64,000 nucleotides of DNA from Paenibacillus sp. FSL H8-0332 (GTDB lineage: Bacteria > Bacillota > Bacilli > Paenibacillales > Paenibacillaceae): positions 558,001 through 622,000 of the forward strand of contig NZ_CP150145.1 in NCBI RefSeq assembly GCF_037963835.1, given 5' to 3'. This document shows, one piece after another, positions 9,230 to 19,135 of the stretch (positions are counted from its first letter, which is position 1; every line of letters begins with the position of its first letter). The translations under genes and the position numbers were made by a program. The notes beneath the pieces were generated by a model, which saw only the letters and a program-made list of their open reading frames with translations, did not search any database and was not told where the DNA came from.

Positions 9230-9931
9230 ATGGCGTTCGTAACGGTGAAGGGCGAATATAAGCGCTATAAGATGGGGGAGACCCTGATAGTTGCCAATGA
9301 CGGCATTGAATTTGAGATTGAAAAGGGTGAATTTGCTGTCATTGTTGGACCCAGCGGAGCGGGGAAATCAACAGTGCTTAACATACTGGGCGGAATGGAT
9401 TCCGCCGACGAAGGCCAGGTCATTGTGGACGGTACGGACATCGCACGTTTCAGCGCTAAGGAATTGACCGGCTACCGCCGTAATGACGTAGGTTTCGTGT
9501 TTCAGTTCTATAACCTGGTTCCAAACCTGACGACACTGGAGAATGTCGAGCTGGCTTCGCAGATCTCGCCCCGGGCCCTCGATGCCCGGAAGGTGCTGGA
9601 GGATGTGGGGCTTGGCGCCCGGCTGAATAACTTCCCGGCCCAGCTCTCGGGCGGGGAGCAGCAGCGCGTGGCTATCGCCAGAGCGCTGGCGAAGCAGCCG
9701 AAGCTGCTGCTCTGTGATGAGCCTACCGGTGCGCTCGATTACAATACCGGCAAGCAGGTGCTTAAACTGCTGCAGGATACCTGCCGCGACACCGGCACAA
9801 CGGTAATTGTGATCACGCATAACCTGGCAATTGCTCCGATGGCCGACCGGGTCATCGAGATCAACAACGCCAAGGTACGGAAAATGGTGAAGAATCCAGC
9901 ACCGGTATCCGTGGAAGATATCGAATGGTAA
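9230..9931 (+). CDS. ABC transporter ATP-binding protein (MacB/LolD type)
   Basis: 233-aa ATPase of the 3.A.1.122-125 kind: Walker [11 protein letters not shown]-loop [19 protein letters not shown], signature [15 protein letters not shown], Walker [14 protein letters not shown]-loop ITHN. The VFQFYNL and GALD signatures are typical of ATPases that energise FtsX-type permeases. I take the ATG at 9230, preceded by AGGAGGAGACAGC. The permease gene follows after 13 nt, so the two form one operon. The substrate is unknown; peptides, lipids or antimicrobial sensing are options for this family. A possible extended -10 (TGCTACACT) lies around 9151. Confidence 0.9.
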   Translation: MAFVTVKGEYKRYKMGETLIVANDGIEFEIEKGEFAVIVGPSGAGKSTVLNILGGMDSADEGQVIVDGTDIARFSAKELTGYRRNDVGFVFQFYNLVPNLTTLENVELASQISPRALDARKVLEDVGLGARLNNFPAQLSGGEQQRVAIARALAKQPKLLLCDEPTGALDYNTGKQVLKLLQDTCRDTGTTVIVITHNLAIAPMADRVIEINNAKVRKMVKNPAPVSVEDIEW

Positions 9932-9944
9932 GGAGCCGGGAACG

Positions 9945-12506
9945 ATGAAGAAACGGGCACTATGGAAGGATGTTTTTCGGGAGATCGGCCGCACCAAGGC
10001 GAGGTTCCTCTCGATTTTTGCAATTATTATGCTGGGGGTCAGCTTCTTCTCCGGGATCAAGTCGGCCGGGCCGGATATGCTGGACACCGCAGCAACGTAT
10101 TATAAGGATCTGCGGCTGATGGATTTGCGGGTCCAGTCCACTTATGGGCTGTCGGAGCAAGGAATCGAGCAGCTTCGGGGGATTCCCGGGGTGCAGACGG
10201 TTCAGCCTGTATACAGCTCCGATGTATTTCTTGGCGACAGCGGGCTGATTGCCAAGGTCTATTCGTATGCGGACAATAATGAACTGAACGGTTACAAGCT
10301 CACCGCCGGGCATCTCCCGGCAGCCTCTGGAGAGATTGTGCTGGATGAACACCTGCGCGAGGAAGAGAAATTCGCGCTCGGAGATTCCATCACCTTCGGC
10401 GGCGAGGCCGGGGAGACGCCCGAACAGAGCTTCCGGACCAAGACTTATAACGTAGTAGGCTTCGCGCAGAGTCCGCAATATATTGAGACCGCGAACCGCG
10501 GGACGAGCCGGATTGGCAAAGGGACCGCCGATGCGTTCGCCGTCATCCCGGAAGGGGATTTCACGCTTCCGGTGTACACGGAGGCCTATCTCAGCTTCAA
10601 GGATACGGCTGCACAAACAGCCTATACGTCTGCTTATGACAAGCTGATTGAGCAGCATCTTCCCGAAGTGGAGGAGGCGCTCAAGGATTACCCGGCGCAA
10701 CGCCTGGAGGAGCTGAAGACGGAGGCGGTAGCGGCGGCCAAGCAGGCTGCGGCTCAGCAGGGGACGCAACAGCCGCAGCCGCAACAACAACAAGCAGCAT
10801 ATGCCGCACAGAGCCAGCCGGAGCTGCCCAAGGTATATGTGGCAGACCGCACAATTAACCCGGGATACGCCGAATACAAGGATAATGCGGACCGGCTGTC
10901 GGCGATTGCGTCGGCTTTTCCGGTATTCTTTTTCCTGATTGCAGCGCTTGTCAGCTTAACCACGATGACCCGCATGGTGGAGGAGCAGCGGCTCCAGATC
11001 GGGACGATGAAGGCACTCGGATACGGCGCTATGGACATTATGACCAAGTTTCTGGTGTATGGAACACTTGCCAGCCTAGCTGCATCCATCGCGGGCCTGG
11101 CGGTTGGCTTCACGTTCTTCCCGGATATTATCTATAATGCCTACAGCTCGCTCTATAACCTGCCGGATGTGATCAAGAGCTTCTATCCATCCTACGCCGT
11201 TATTTCCATCATCGTGGCGCTGGTCTGTACAACGATGACGGCCATGGTCGCTTCACGGGTGGAGCTGCGGAGCAACGCGTCTGTGCTGATGCGGCCCAAG
11301 GCGCCCAAGAGCGGGCAGCGGATTATGCTGGAGCGCTTCAAGTTCCTGTGGACCCGGCTCAGCTTCGTGCAAAAGGTGACAGCCCGCAATCTGTTCCGCT
11401 ACAAACAGCGGATGTTCATGACCGTTATCGGGGTGGCAGGCTGTACCGCGCTGATTCTGACCGGCTTTGGACTGAAGGATTCCATCGGCAGCATCGCCGA
11501 GCGGCAGTTCGGCGGCATTATGAAATATAGCGCCCTGGTAGCCCTGCATGATAATGCAACTCCTGCAGATCAAGCTTCCTATAAGGAACTGATTGAACAG
11601 GAGACTGCAGTTACAGGCACGCTGAATGTGCTGCAGGAGGCTGTGACGGCCCGGGCCAAAGGCGTGAACGACCAGGAAGTGCGGATCTTTGTTCCCTCGG
11701 ATACAGCTGAGCTGGCGTCTTTCGTTAATCTTAAGGACCGCAGCACCGGTAAGCCGCGTGTACCCAGTGACGAGGGCGCGGTCATTACAGAGAAGCTGGC
11801 CAAGCTGTATGATGTGGCACCCGGAGGTACGTTGACGCTTCTGGACAGCAACAATGAGCCATTCCAGATCAAGGTAGCGGCGGTCACCGAGAACTATGTG
11901 CTGCATTATGTATACATGACTCCGGCTTACTACACAGAGGTGTTCGGCAAGGAGCCGGTCTATAATACTCAATTATTGAATTACAGCGGCAAGGATACAG
12001 GGTGGGAGAGCGCCTTCGGGGAGAAGCTGACTGCGAATGGACAGGTGGCCTTGGTCAGCTTTTCCAGCGGAGTGGGAGAAGCATTCGAGGGAACCATGGA
12101 CAGTATGGATATCGTCATTGTGGTGCTGATTGTCTCTGCTGCCGCGCTGGCCTTCGTGGTTCTCTACAACCTGACCAATATTAACGTGTCCGAGCGGGTC
12201 CGCGAATTGTCTACGATTAAGGTGCTCGGCTTCTATGATAAGGAAGTCACTCTGTATATTTACCGGGAGAATATCCTGTTGACTCTGCTCGGCATCCTGT
12301 CCGGCAGTGCCCTGGGGGTGATCCTGCACCGGTTCGTCCTGTCGACTGCCGAGCTGGATGCCACCATGTTCGCTCCGCTCATCAAGTGGCAGAGCTACAT
12401 CTATGCAGCGTTGCTGACCATACTATTCTCAGGCATCGTAATGGTATTCATGCACATCAAGCTCAAGCGGATTCATATGATTGAAGCGCTGAAGTCGGTA
12501 GAGTAG
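9945..12506 (+). CDS. FtsX-type ABC transporter permease (two FtsX domains)
   Basis: 853-aa membrane protein: one N-terminal helix, a large extracytoplasmic region to about residue 315, three helices (first FtsX domain), a helix near residue 490, a second extracytoplasmic region, and three C-terminal helices (second FtsX domain, ending KLKRIHMIEALKSVE). The first outer region ends in a Gln/Ala-rich stretch (about residues 262-290), likely a flexible linker. This eight-helix form differs from BceB (ten helices) and resembles mechanotransmission-type permeases fused in tandem. It works with the ATPase just upstream. A strong terminator follows. Confidence 0.88.
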   Translation: MKKRALWKDVFREIGRTKARFLSIFAIIMLGVSFFSGIKSAGPDMLDTAATYYKDLRLMDLRVQSTYGLSEQGIEQLRGIPGVQTVQPVYSSDVFLGDSGLIAKVYSYADNNELNGYKLTAGHLPAASGEIVLDEHLREEEKFALGDSITFGGEAGETPEQSFRTKTYNVVGFAQSPQYIETANRGTSRIGKGTADAFAVIPEGDFTLPVYTEAYLSFKDTAAQTAYTSAYDKLIEQHLPEVEEALKDYPAQRLEELKTEAVAAAKQAAAQQGTQQPQPQQQQAAYAAQSQPELPKVYVADRTINPGYAEYKDNADRLSAIASAFPVFFFLIAALVSLTTMTRMVEEQRLQIGTMKALGYGAMDIMTKFLVYGTLASLAASIAGLAVGFTFFPDIIYNAYSSLYNLPDVIKSFYPSYAVISIIVALVCTTMTAMVASRVELRSNASVLMRPKAPKSGQRIMLERFKFLWTRLSFVQKVTARNLFRYKQRMFMTVIGVAGCTALILTGFGLKDSIGSIAERQFGGIMKYSALVALHDNATPADQASYKELIEQETAVTGTLNVLQEAVTARAKGVNDQEVRIFVPSDTAELASFVNLKDRSTGKPRVPSDEGAVITEKLAKLYDVAPGGTLTLLDSNNEPFQIKVAAVTENYVLHYVYMTPAYYTEVFGKEPVYNTQLLNYSGKDTGWESAFGEKLTANGQVALVSFSSGVGEAFEGTMDSMDIVIVVLIVSAAALAFVVLYNLTNINVSERVRELSTIKVLGFYDKEVTLYIYRENILLTLLGILSGSALGVILHRFVLSTAELDATMFAPLIKWQSYIYAALLTILFSGIVMVFMHIKLKRIHMIEALKSVE

Positions 12507-12555
12507 TTCAGTCACGATTTTGTCAAAAAAGATAAAAAAAGCATCAGCATATAAG

Positions 12556-12609
12556 GAAGGATAATGAGCCGGGGGCAGAGGGAGCCCGGAGCCGTTATCC
12601 TTCTTTTTT
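12556..12609 (+). terminator. Intrinsic terminator after FtsX permease
   Basis: GAAGGATAA pairs with TTATCCTTC, with a GC-rich inner stem (GCCGGGGGC / AGCCCGGAGC), followed by TTTTTTG. Confidence 0.85.
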
Positions 12610-12836
12610 GTGCCTGAAAAGGAACCGATGGCTGGGGGATTAGCGCTGAAACATGCGAAAATATGACGAACAGTGTCGTAAAATCGCGAAAATGATAAGA
12701 AAGTGTCAATAAAACTAACCCGATTAAACTCATTATAATGATGGGTAAAAGGTGTTTTTACAGTTATTTCAAGATACATTGGAAGTAAATGTTTCGGGAG
12801 CAAAAAAGTAAGATTGTACAGCGGTAAATAAATATA

Positions 12837-12865
12837 TTGACGTAAGATATATTCACATGTAATAT
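12837..12865 (+). promoter_or_regulatory. Promoter of peptide ABC importer operon
   Basis: TTGACG (12837-12842), 17 nt, TAATAT (12860-12865). It lies 238 nt before the binding-protein ATG, so the transcript has a long leader. The rest of the 597-nt gap (12507-13103) is AT-rich up to the promoter; I see no gene in it and no riboswitch I recognise in the leader. Confidence 0.5.
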
Positions 12866-13103
12866 AAACCATAATTTATGAGGGAAGTTGTGAGGCTTCC
12901 CGCCGGGAATGTTATCCCTGACCTTAATTGACCCGCGGTCTATTCAACGCATTTCTACAATATATATTAGGTGTGATGTTATGTCACATGTAATGCGTAG
13001 GCGGTCATTAGTGGTCTTAGACGGATAACGATCCGGAGCATCCCAGTCTCCCGAGAAGCTTTGAAGAGCAGGTACAAGCACTTAACTAAGGAGGAGTAAA
13101 GGA

Positions 13104-14849
13104 ATGGCGAAAAAGAGAAAATGGTGGTCAGGTTTACTAGTCTTATCGTTGGTAGGGGTTCTATTTACAGGTTGCAGTACGAATAACACTGCGGGTTCTT
13201 CAACAAATGCGCCTGCAGCCACTACAGCACCGGCAGAGAGTGCGGCGCCTGATGCTACGGAAGCACCTGCAGCTGACGCGCCTGTTGACGGCGGAACACT
13301 AGTTACAAGCTCATTCTCCGATATTGTTAATATTAATCCGCTCTTAGTTAATGACACCGCGTCTGGTGATGTGGCCCAGTTCGTCTTCGCCAAGCTGTAC
13401 AACCTGGACCGTGAAGGTAATGTACAGGCAGAGGATTGGTCGCTGGCTGCCGCGCTGCCGGAGATCTCTGAAGATGGCTTGACCTATACTGTGAAGCTGA
13501 AGGATACCGCCAAATGGAGTGACGGTCAGCCCGTCGTCGCAGATGATGTAATCTACACCGTTGAAATGGCCAAGAATAAGGAGACAGGCTCTCCGCTGAT
13601 CAGTGCCTTTGACAAGGTGAAGAGCGTTGAGAAGGTGGATGACCACACCGTCATGATCACAATGTCCCAAGTCTATGCGCCGTTCCTGTATGCGCTGGTC
13701 CAGGAGATTGTTCCAGCCCATGTCCTGAAGGATGTGAAGCCGACCGAAATGCAGAAGAACCCCTATGGTACTGATCCGGCCAAGACCGTTACAAGCGGAC
13801 CGTGGAAGTGGACAGCCTGGAAGCAAGGCGAGAGCCATACCCTGGATGCTGATCCGAACTACTGGGGAACCGTGAAGCCTCATATCGCTCAGGTGATCTA
13901 CAAGATCTATGCTGACCAGAACACTGAGGTTCAGGCGATTATGAAGGGCGACACGGATCATATCAGCGCGATTCCGGTAACCCAGGTTGAAGCAGTTAAG
14001 GCTGACGGGAAAATCGATATCATCCAGAAGCCGGGCGCGCAGTACGAATATGTTAACTTCAACTTTGACGGCAAGAACTTCCCGGATGGCTACGGCCTGT
14101 TCCAGGGACAGAAGACCAGACAGGCGATTGCCCATGCCTTGAACCGTCAAGGAATGGTGGATAATATCCTGAAGGGCGTAGGCGCGCTGATGAATGCGCC
14201 GTTCCTGCCGGATACGTGGGCTGACCCGGGTGATGCTGCTGTGAACTATGATTACAATGCTGAAACGGCCAAGAAGCTCCTGGCTGAAGACGGCTGGGTT
14301 GCGGATGCCAAGGACGGCATTCTGGTCAAAGACGGCCACCGCTTCTCCTTCGAGCTGCAGTATAATGCCGGCAACAGCCGCCGTGAACAGGTAGCCGCTG
14401 TTATCCAGCAGAACCTGAAGGATGTCGGCATTGAGGTGAAGCCTAAGGCGATCGACTTCGCTGCATGGATTGACCAGAACGTAACGCCGGGTAAATATCA
14501 GGCCCTGCTGCTGGCATGGTCCCTGAATACACCAGACCCGGATGCAGAGAGCATCTTCTCCTCCAAGTACTTCCCGCCTGCCGGACAGAACAGCGGCTGG
14601 TATAAGAATGAGAAGCTGGATAAGCTGTGGGTAGACGGATATTCTACGGTAGATCAGGCTAAGCGCAAAGAAATCTACAAAGAAGTAGGTAAGGAAATCT
14701 CGACCGACCTTCCTTATGTATTCCTGTATCAGTATGGTCAGGCGATCGGAACAGGACCTAGAGTGCACTGGGCAGAGGAGGATGCTCCTGAGCCGTCACT
14801 GGGCTACGGACAGTTCTTCCACGCTATCAAATGGTGGGTAACCGAGTAA
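13104..14849 (+). CDS. Peptide ABC transporter substrate-binding lipoprotein
   Basis: 581-aa extracellular lipoprotein of the SBP_bac_5 (OppA/DppA/AppA) family. Lys/Arg-rich start (MAKKRKWW), hydrophobic core and lipobox LFTGC give lipid attachment at Cys24; an Ala/Thr/Pro-rich linker (about residues 30-60) tethers the domain. Typical family segments are visible: LKDTAKWSDGQPVVADDV and YWGTVKPHI. It captures oligopeptides or dipeptides outside the membrane and passes them to the two permeases encoded next. AGGAGG sits before the ATG. A 32-bp palindrome follows the stop and probably sets the excess of this protein over the membrane parts. Confidence 0.92.
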   Translation: MAKKRKWWSGLLVLSLVGVLFTGCSTNNTAGSSTNAPAATTAPAESAAPDATEAPAADAPVDGGTLVTSSFSDIVNINPLLVNDTASGDVAQFVFAKLYNLDREGNVQAEDWSLAAALPEISEDGLTYTVKLKDTAKWSDGQPVVADDVIYTVEMAKNKETGSPLISAFDKVKSVEKVDDHTVMITMSQVYAPFLYALVQEIVPAHVLKDVKPTEMQKNPYGTDPAKTVTSGPWKWTAWKQGESHTLDADPNYWGTVKPHIAQVIYKIYADQNTEVQAIMKGDTDHISAIPVTQVEAVKADGKIDIIQKPGAQYEYVNFNFDGKNFPDGYGLFQGQKTRQAIAHALNRQGMVDNILKGVGALMNAPFLPDTWADPGDAAVNYDYNAETAKKLLAEDGWVADAKDGILVKDGHRFSFELQYNAGNSRREQVAAVIQQNLKDVGIEVKPKAIDFAAWIDQNVTPGKYQALLLAWSLNTPDPDAESIFSSKYFPPAGQNSGWYKNEKLDKLWVDGYSTVDQAKRKEIYKEVGKEISTDLPYVFLYQYGQAIGTGPRVHWAEEDAPEPSLGYGQFFHAIKWWVTE

Positions 14850-14875
14850 CGTACCGACTAAGTGAATAGACTTGC

Positions 14876-14913
14876 GGGAGGTGAAAGAGAATTCTCTTTC
14901 ACCTCCCCCTTTT
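14876..14913 (+). terminator. 32-bp perfect palindrome/attenuator after binding-protein gene
   Basis: 14876-14907 is a perfect 32-bp palindrome (left arm GGGAGGTGAAAGAGAA) followed by CCTTTTGT. It would form a 14-16 bp RNA stem without a real loop. It sits between the first and second gene of the importer operon, where partial terminators and mRNA-stabilising hairpins are common. Confidence 0.8.
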
Positions 14914-14970
14914 GTATAAATAGGGGGCCTTCCGTAATCTATCGCCTTACCATCTCTAGGAGGATAGCCA

Positions 14971-15942
14971 ATGACAGAATACCTGATACGTCGAGTGCTT
15001 CAATCGGTACTGGTCATCTTTCTGATTACCATACTAACCTTTCTTCTCATCCATGCGGCTCCGGGCGGACCCACACAAGTGATGCTGGCCCCGGGCTTGA
15101 CTCCCGAAATCTTCGAGCAGCAGGCCAAGAACCTGGGTTTGGATCAGCCCATTCCCGTACAGTATTTTCACTGGATCGGCGACCTGCTGCAAGGGGACCT
15201 GGGGTATACCTTCAAGAACCATATTGCGATCTCGGACCTGCTCTGGCCGCGTATCGGCAACACCATAATCCTGATGGGTGCGGCTTGGCTGGTATCCCTG
15301 CTGATCGCAATCCCCTGGGGAATCTACAATAGTACCAAAGTCTATGGTTTATCGGATCAGACGGCTTCCTTCATTTCATATCTGGGCTTCGCCATGCCGA
15401 CCTTCTGGTTCGGGATTCTGCTGCAGCAGTGGCTGTCGCTCAAGCTGGACTGGTTCCCATTGTCGGATATGCATACAAGAGGCAAGGAAGACAGTATCGC
15501 TGATTTATTCATGCATCTGGTGCTGCCGGTAACAGTGCTGGCACTTGGTTTCCTGGCTTCTTATATGAAGTATGCGCGGGCCAGTATGCTGGAGGTGCTG
15601 GATCAGGATTATATCCGGACGGCACGGGCCAAAGGCGTCAAGGAACGGAAGGTCGTCTTCCGCCATGCCCTGCGCAATGCGCTTATTCCAATTATTACGA
15701 TACTCGGCCTTGATCTTCCGATCCTGGTGGGAGGGGCCGCACTAACAGAGAATGTATTCAACTGGCCAGGAATGGGCCGTTGGTTCGTGGAGATGGCAAG
15801 TGCGCGCGAATATTCGGCACTGATGGCTGTGACTATCGTAACGGCTGTGATGGTCGTCATTGGCAATCTGCTGGCAGATATACTGTATGTCGTAGTTGAT
15901 CCCCGCGTGAAGCTCGGCAAGCAAGGGGGGAAGGCAGCATGA
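14971..15942 (+). CDS. Peptide ABC transporter permease (DppB/OppB type)
   Basis: 323-aa inner-membrane permease with six helices. The N-terminus TEYLIRRVLQSVLVIFLITI with PGGP after helix 1 is typical of the DppB/AppB/NikB group; the EAA loop is DYIRTARAKGVKERKVVFRHALRNALIPI (about residues 212-240). AGGAGG precedes the ATG. It overlaps the next gene by 4 nt (ATGA) and pairs with it to form the translocation pore. Confidence 0.93.
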   Translation: MTEYLIRRVLQSVLVIFLITILTFLLIHAAPGGPTQVMLAPGLTPEIFEQQAKNLGLDQPIPVQYFHWIGDLLQGDLGYTFKNHIAISDLLWPRIGNTIILMGAAWLVSLLIAIPWGIYNSTKVYGLSDQTASFISYLGFAMPTFWFGILLQQWLSLKLDWFPLSDMHTRGKEDSIADLFMHLVLPVTVLALGFLASYMKYARASMLEVLDQDYIRTARAKGVKERKVVFRHALRNALIPIITILGLDLPILVGGAALTENVFNWPGMGRWFVEMASAREYSALMAVTIVTAVMVVIGNLLADILYVVVDPRVKLGKQGGKAA

Positions 15943-16961
15943 GTACAGACAATACAGAGCTTACCAAAGGGAAGGTATCCAAGCCGCTGGGAACGCCGGA
16001 TATGAGTCCGATGCCGGGCGGGACTGACCCCGAAATTCCGGTGGTTGATTTGGACAGACCTCCCGGCCCGTGGAGAGTGCTGTGGAAGAAGTTTTCGCGC
16101 AATCCTTTTGCTATGGGCGGGTTGATCGTCCTGCTTATCTTTGTGCTGCTGGCGATCTGCGCACCGTTCCTGACCTCCTATGGGCCGGAGAAGATTGATC
16201 TGATGTTCGCCAACCTGAAGCCGGGAGCGGAGGGGCATCCCCTTGGCACCGACGAGCTGGGCCGCGATATTCTCAGCAGACTGCTGTACAGCGCGCGGAT
16301 CTCGCTGCTTATCGGTTTCTCGGTTGCGGCTGTATCCGTACTGGTCGGATCGGTGGTCGGAGCCATTTCGGGTTACTTCGGCGGATTCGTGGATACGGTA
16401 TTCATGCGGATTGTTGACGTCATGAACTCCGTACCATCCCTGTTCCTGAATATCCTGGTGATGGCGCTGTTCGGAACACAGATTAAATTCATGATCCTGA
16501 TTCTGGCGTTCACGAGCTGGATGAGTATTGCCCGGCTGGTCCGGGGAACCTTCCTGCAGCTGCGGGAGATGCAGTATGTGGAGGCGGCCAGAGCAATCGG
16601 GGTATCCAGCTGGGGGATCATCTTCCGGCATCTGCTCCGTAATGCGAGCTTCCCGATCATTGTCAATGCCACATTGATGGTCGGCGGCGCGATTCTCAGT
16701 GAATCCGCGTTGTCCTACCTGGGCCTTGGTATCCAGGCTCCGGCTACGAGCTGGGGGCTGATGCTAAGCAGTGCACAGGAATTCATGCTGATTGATCCGA
16801 TGCAGGCCGTATATCCGGGTCTGTGTATCCTGCTCGTCGTGCTGGCGGTTAACTTTATCGGCGACGGCATCCGCGATGCCCTTGATCCCAGACAGCAAGT
16901 GACCAAATCCCGGAGGAGGCTGGAACAATGGCGCAAAAACTACTCGAAATCCGGAAACTAA
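15939..16961 (+). CDS. Peptide ABC transporter permease (DppC/OppC type)
   Basis: 340-aa permease. A long cytoplasmic N-terminus rich in Pro and Gly (residues 1-55) is followed by KFSRNPFAMGGLIVLL, HPLGTDELGRDILSRLLYSAR, the marker of DppC/OppC proteins, and the EAA loop YVEAARAIGVSSWGIIFRHLLRN. Six helices. It overlaps both neighbours (4 nt before, 34 nt after), so it is translationally coupled within the operon. Confidence 0.93.
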   Translation: MSTDNTELTKGKVSKPLGTPDMSPMPGGTDPEIPVVDLDRPPGPWRVLWKKFSRNPFAMGGLIVLLIFVLLAICAPFLTSYGPEKIDLMFANLKPGAEGHPLGTDELGRDILSRLLYSARISLLIGFSVAAVSVLVGSVVGAISGYFGGFVDTVFMRIVDVMNSVPSLFLNILVMALFGTQIKFMILILAFTSWMSIARLVRGTFLQLREMQYVEAARAIGVSSWGIIFRHLLRNASFPIIVNATLMVGGAILSESALSYLGLGIQAPATSWGLMLSSAQEFMLIDPMQAVYPGLCILLVVLAVNFIGDGIRDALDPRQQVTKSRRRLEQWRKNYSKSGN

Positions 16962-17944
16962 CCGCCGGCTTTGCGACCGAGAAGGGACTGCTCAAAGCAA
17001 CCGATGGCATCTCCCTCACGGTGGATAAAGGGCAGACGGTCTGTATTGTAGGCGAATCCGGCAGCGGCAAAAGTGTGACCTCGCTGGCGATTATGCGCCT
17101 GATTGATTACGCGGGCGGGATGATTCTGGAGGGAAGTATTGACTTCCATGGACAGGATCTGGGGAAGAAGACGCAGGAGGAGATGCGGGGAATCCGCGGC
17201 AACCAGATCGCCATGATCTTCCAGGACCCGATGTCTTCGCTGAATCCGGTCTTCACGATAGGCGAACAGATCGCTGAGAGTCTGCGGCTGCATCAGAATA
17301 AGAAAGATGCAGAAGCGCTGAAGCTGGCGGTCGATCTGATTAGATTGGTGGGCATACCGGCACCGGAGATCCGTGCGAAGCAGTACCCGCATGAGCTGTC
17401 TGGCGGGATGTGCCAGCGCGTGGTCATTGCGATTGCGCTGGCCTGCAACCCCGAGCTGCTGATTGCCGATGAGCCGACCACCGCGCTTGATGTGACCGTG
17501 CAGGCGCAGATTCTGGATCTGCTGCGCAAGCTTCAGTCGGAGCTTGGCATGTCCATCCTGTTGATTACCCACGACATGGGGGTTGCCGCCGAGATGGCTG
17601 ACCGCATTGCGGTCATGTATGCGGGCGCTATCGTGGAAGAGGGCGGTGTAGAAGAGATCTTCGACCATCCCAGCCATCCGTATACGGTAGGGCTGCTCCA
17701 GTCCATTCCGGGGTTTGAAGGCGGACGGGGAGGCGAGCTCTATACGATCAGCGGAACGATTCCGCCGATAGGGCAGCTGCCTGCGGGCTGCCGCTTTCAC
17801 CCGCGCTGTCCGCATGCTATGGATATCTGCAGAAGCGAGGAGCCGCCGGATTTCATGATTACAGGTGATCACCGGACCGCCTGCTGGCTGTTCAAGGATA
17901 AGCCGGTTTCAGCGGATACCAGCAGGGAGGCGAAGCGCGCATGA
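16928..17944 (+). CDS. Peptide ABC transporter ATPase (DppD/OppD type)
   Basis: 338-aa ATPase: Walker [11 protein letters not shown]-loop [13 protein letters not shown], signature [15 protein letters not shown], Walker [16 protein letters not shown]-loop THDMG, and the C-terminal oligopeptide-specific extension with three Cys ([15 protein letters not shown]) that may hold a metal cluster. The signature reads GGMCQR rather than the usual GGMRQR or GGQRQR, a small oddity. AGGAGG lies before the ATG, inside the end of the previous gene. Confidence 0.93.
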   Translation: MAQKLLEIRKLTAGFATEKGLLKATDGISLTVDKGQTVCIVGESGSGKSVTSLAIMRLIDYAGGMILEGSIDFHGQDLGKKTQEEMRGIRGNQIAMIFQDPMSSLNPVFTIGEQIAESLRLHQNKKDAEALKLAVDLIRLVGIPAPEIRAKQYPHELSGGMCQRVVIAIALACNPELLIADEPTTALDVTVQAQILDLLRKLQSELGMSILLITHDMGVAAEMADRIAVMYAGAIVEEGGVEEIFDHPSHPYTVGLLQSIPGFEGGRGGELYTISGTIPPIGQLPAGCRFHPRCPHAMDICRSEEPPDFMITGDHRTACWLFKDKPVSADTSREAKRA

Positions 17945-18966
17945 TGAACAGGGCAGCAACCGTACCAGACCGTAAGCTACCAGCTTCTTCTGAAGTGCTG
18001 GTGGAAGTTAAGGATATTAAGAAATATTTCCCGATCACCAAGGGCCTGCTTAACCGGACCGTTGGACAGGTGAAGGCCGTGGATGGGGTCAGTCTGTCGA
18101 TCCGCCAAGGTGAGACGTTCGGGCTGGTCGGGGAATCCGGCTGCGGCAAATCCACCTTAGGGCGGGTACTCCTCCGGCTGCAAAGTGCGACCGGGGGGCA
18201 GGTGTTATTCAAGGGCCAGGACATTCATTCGCTGCGTTCACGTGACATGCGGAAGCTGCGGGAAGAGATGCAGATTATTTTCCAGGACCCGTTCGGGTCA
18301 CTCAATCCGCGCTTCCTCGTCAAGGATATTATCGGCGAGCCGCTGCGTATTCACTTGAATATGTCCGCCAAGGCTATCGATGCCCGGGTGGTCGAGCTGA
18401 TGGAGCTGGTGGGTCTGGATGCCAGCCGCCGGAACCGCTATCCGCATGAATTCTCCGGCGGACAACGCCAGCGGATTGGCATCGCCCGGGCGATTGCGCT
18501 GAATCCGCAGTTTATTGTGGCCGATGAGGCCGTGTCCGCGCTGGACGTATCGGTGCAATCCCAGGTCATTAACCTGCTGATGAAGCTGCAGAAGGAGCTG
18601 GGTCTAACCTTCCTGTTCATCGCGCATGGTCTTAACGTAGTCCGGCATATCTCTGACCGCGTTGGGGTTATGTACCTGGGCAAGCTGGTGGAGGTGGGAG
18701 AGACGGAGGAACTGTTCGCTGCTCCGCTGCATCCGTATACTGCCGCCCTGCTCTCGGCTATTCCGAAGCCGACACCAAGGCGCAAGCAGGAGCGCATTAT
18801 GCTGGAGGGAGATGTGCCCTCCCCGGCCAATCCGCCCTCCGGCTGCCGGTTCCATACCCGCTGCCCGTTCGTCCAGGACAAATGCCGATCGGTGGAGCCG
18901 CTGCTGGAAGAGGTCCTGCCGGGCCGTCCGGTAGCCTGTCATTTCCCGTTGCTTCCGAAATCCTGA
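17941..18966 (+). CDS. Peptide ABC transporter ATPase (DppF/OppF type)
   Basis: 341-aa ATPase, last gene of the importer operon. Walker [11 protein letters not shown]-loop [13 protein letters not shown], signature [15 protein letters not shown], Walker [15 protein letters not shown] (Ala in place of the usual Pro after DE), H-loop replaced by AHGLN in the usual SHDL place, then the oligo_HPY extension [15 protein letters not shown]. The change of SHDL to AHGL keeps the His. It overlaps the previous gene by 4 nt and is followed by a terminator at 18991. It works with the OppD-type ATPase as a heterodimer. Confidence 0.93.
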   Translation: MMNRAATVPDRKLPASSEVLVEVKDIKKYFPITKGLLNRTVGQVKAVDGVSLSIRQGETFGLVGESGCGKSTLGRVLLRLQSATGGQVLFKGQDIHSLRSRDMRKLREEMQIIFQDPFGSLNPRFLVKDIIGEPLRIHLNMSAKAIDARVVELMELVGLDASRRNRYPHEFSGGQRQRIGIARAIALNPQFIVADEAVSALDVSVQSQVINLLMKLQKELGLTFLFIAHGLNVVRHISDRVGVMYLGKLVEVGETEELFAAPLHPYTAALLSAIPKPTPRRKQERIMLEGDVPSPANPPSGCRFHTRCPFVQDKCRSVEPLLEEVLPGRPVACHFPLLPKS

Positions 18967-18990
18967 ACGAGGATTACCCTATGCTGTGCC

Positions 18991-19032
18991 GAAGAGGAAC
19001 GCTGCTGAATCTTACGCGGTGTTCCTCTTTGC
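18991..19032 (+). terminator. Intrinsic terminator of peptide importer operon
   Basis: GAAGAGGAAC (18991-19000) pairs with GTTCCTCTTT (19021-19030); short T-run. Confidence 0.7.
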
Positions 19033-19135
19033 TTGTCGTACCGTCCTAAACTAATCATTGTGTTAAAGGCATTTCTATAAGAAAATGAGAAAAAGACTAA
19101 TCAATACCGCAAAGGTTGCGGAACCGGAGGTTAGG

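Noticed and set aside
12429..12872. 147-aa open frame on the minus strand
   Set aside because: Runs through the terminator of the FtsX permease and into its gene; no ribosome site or domain.
12660..13100. Riboswitch in the long leader of the peptide importer
   Set aside because: No known aptamer core could be recognised; only a promoter is supported.
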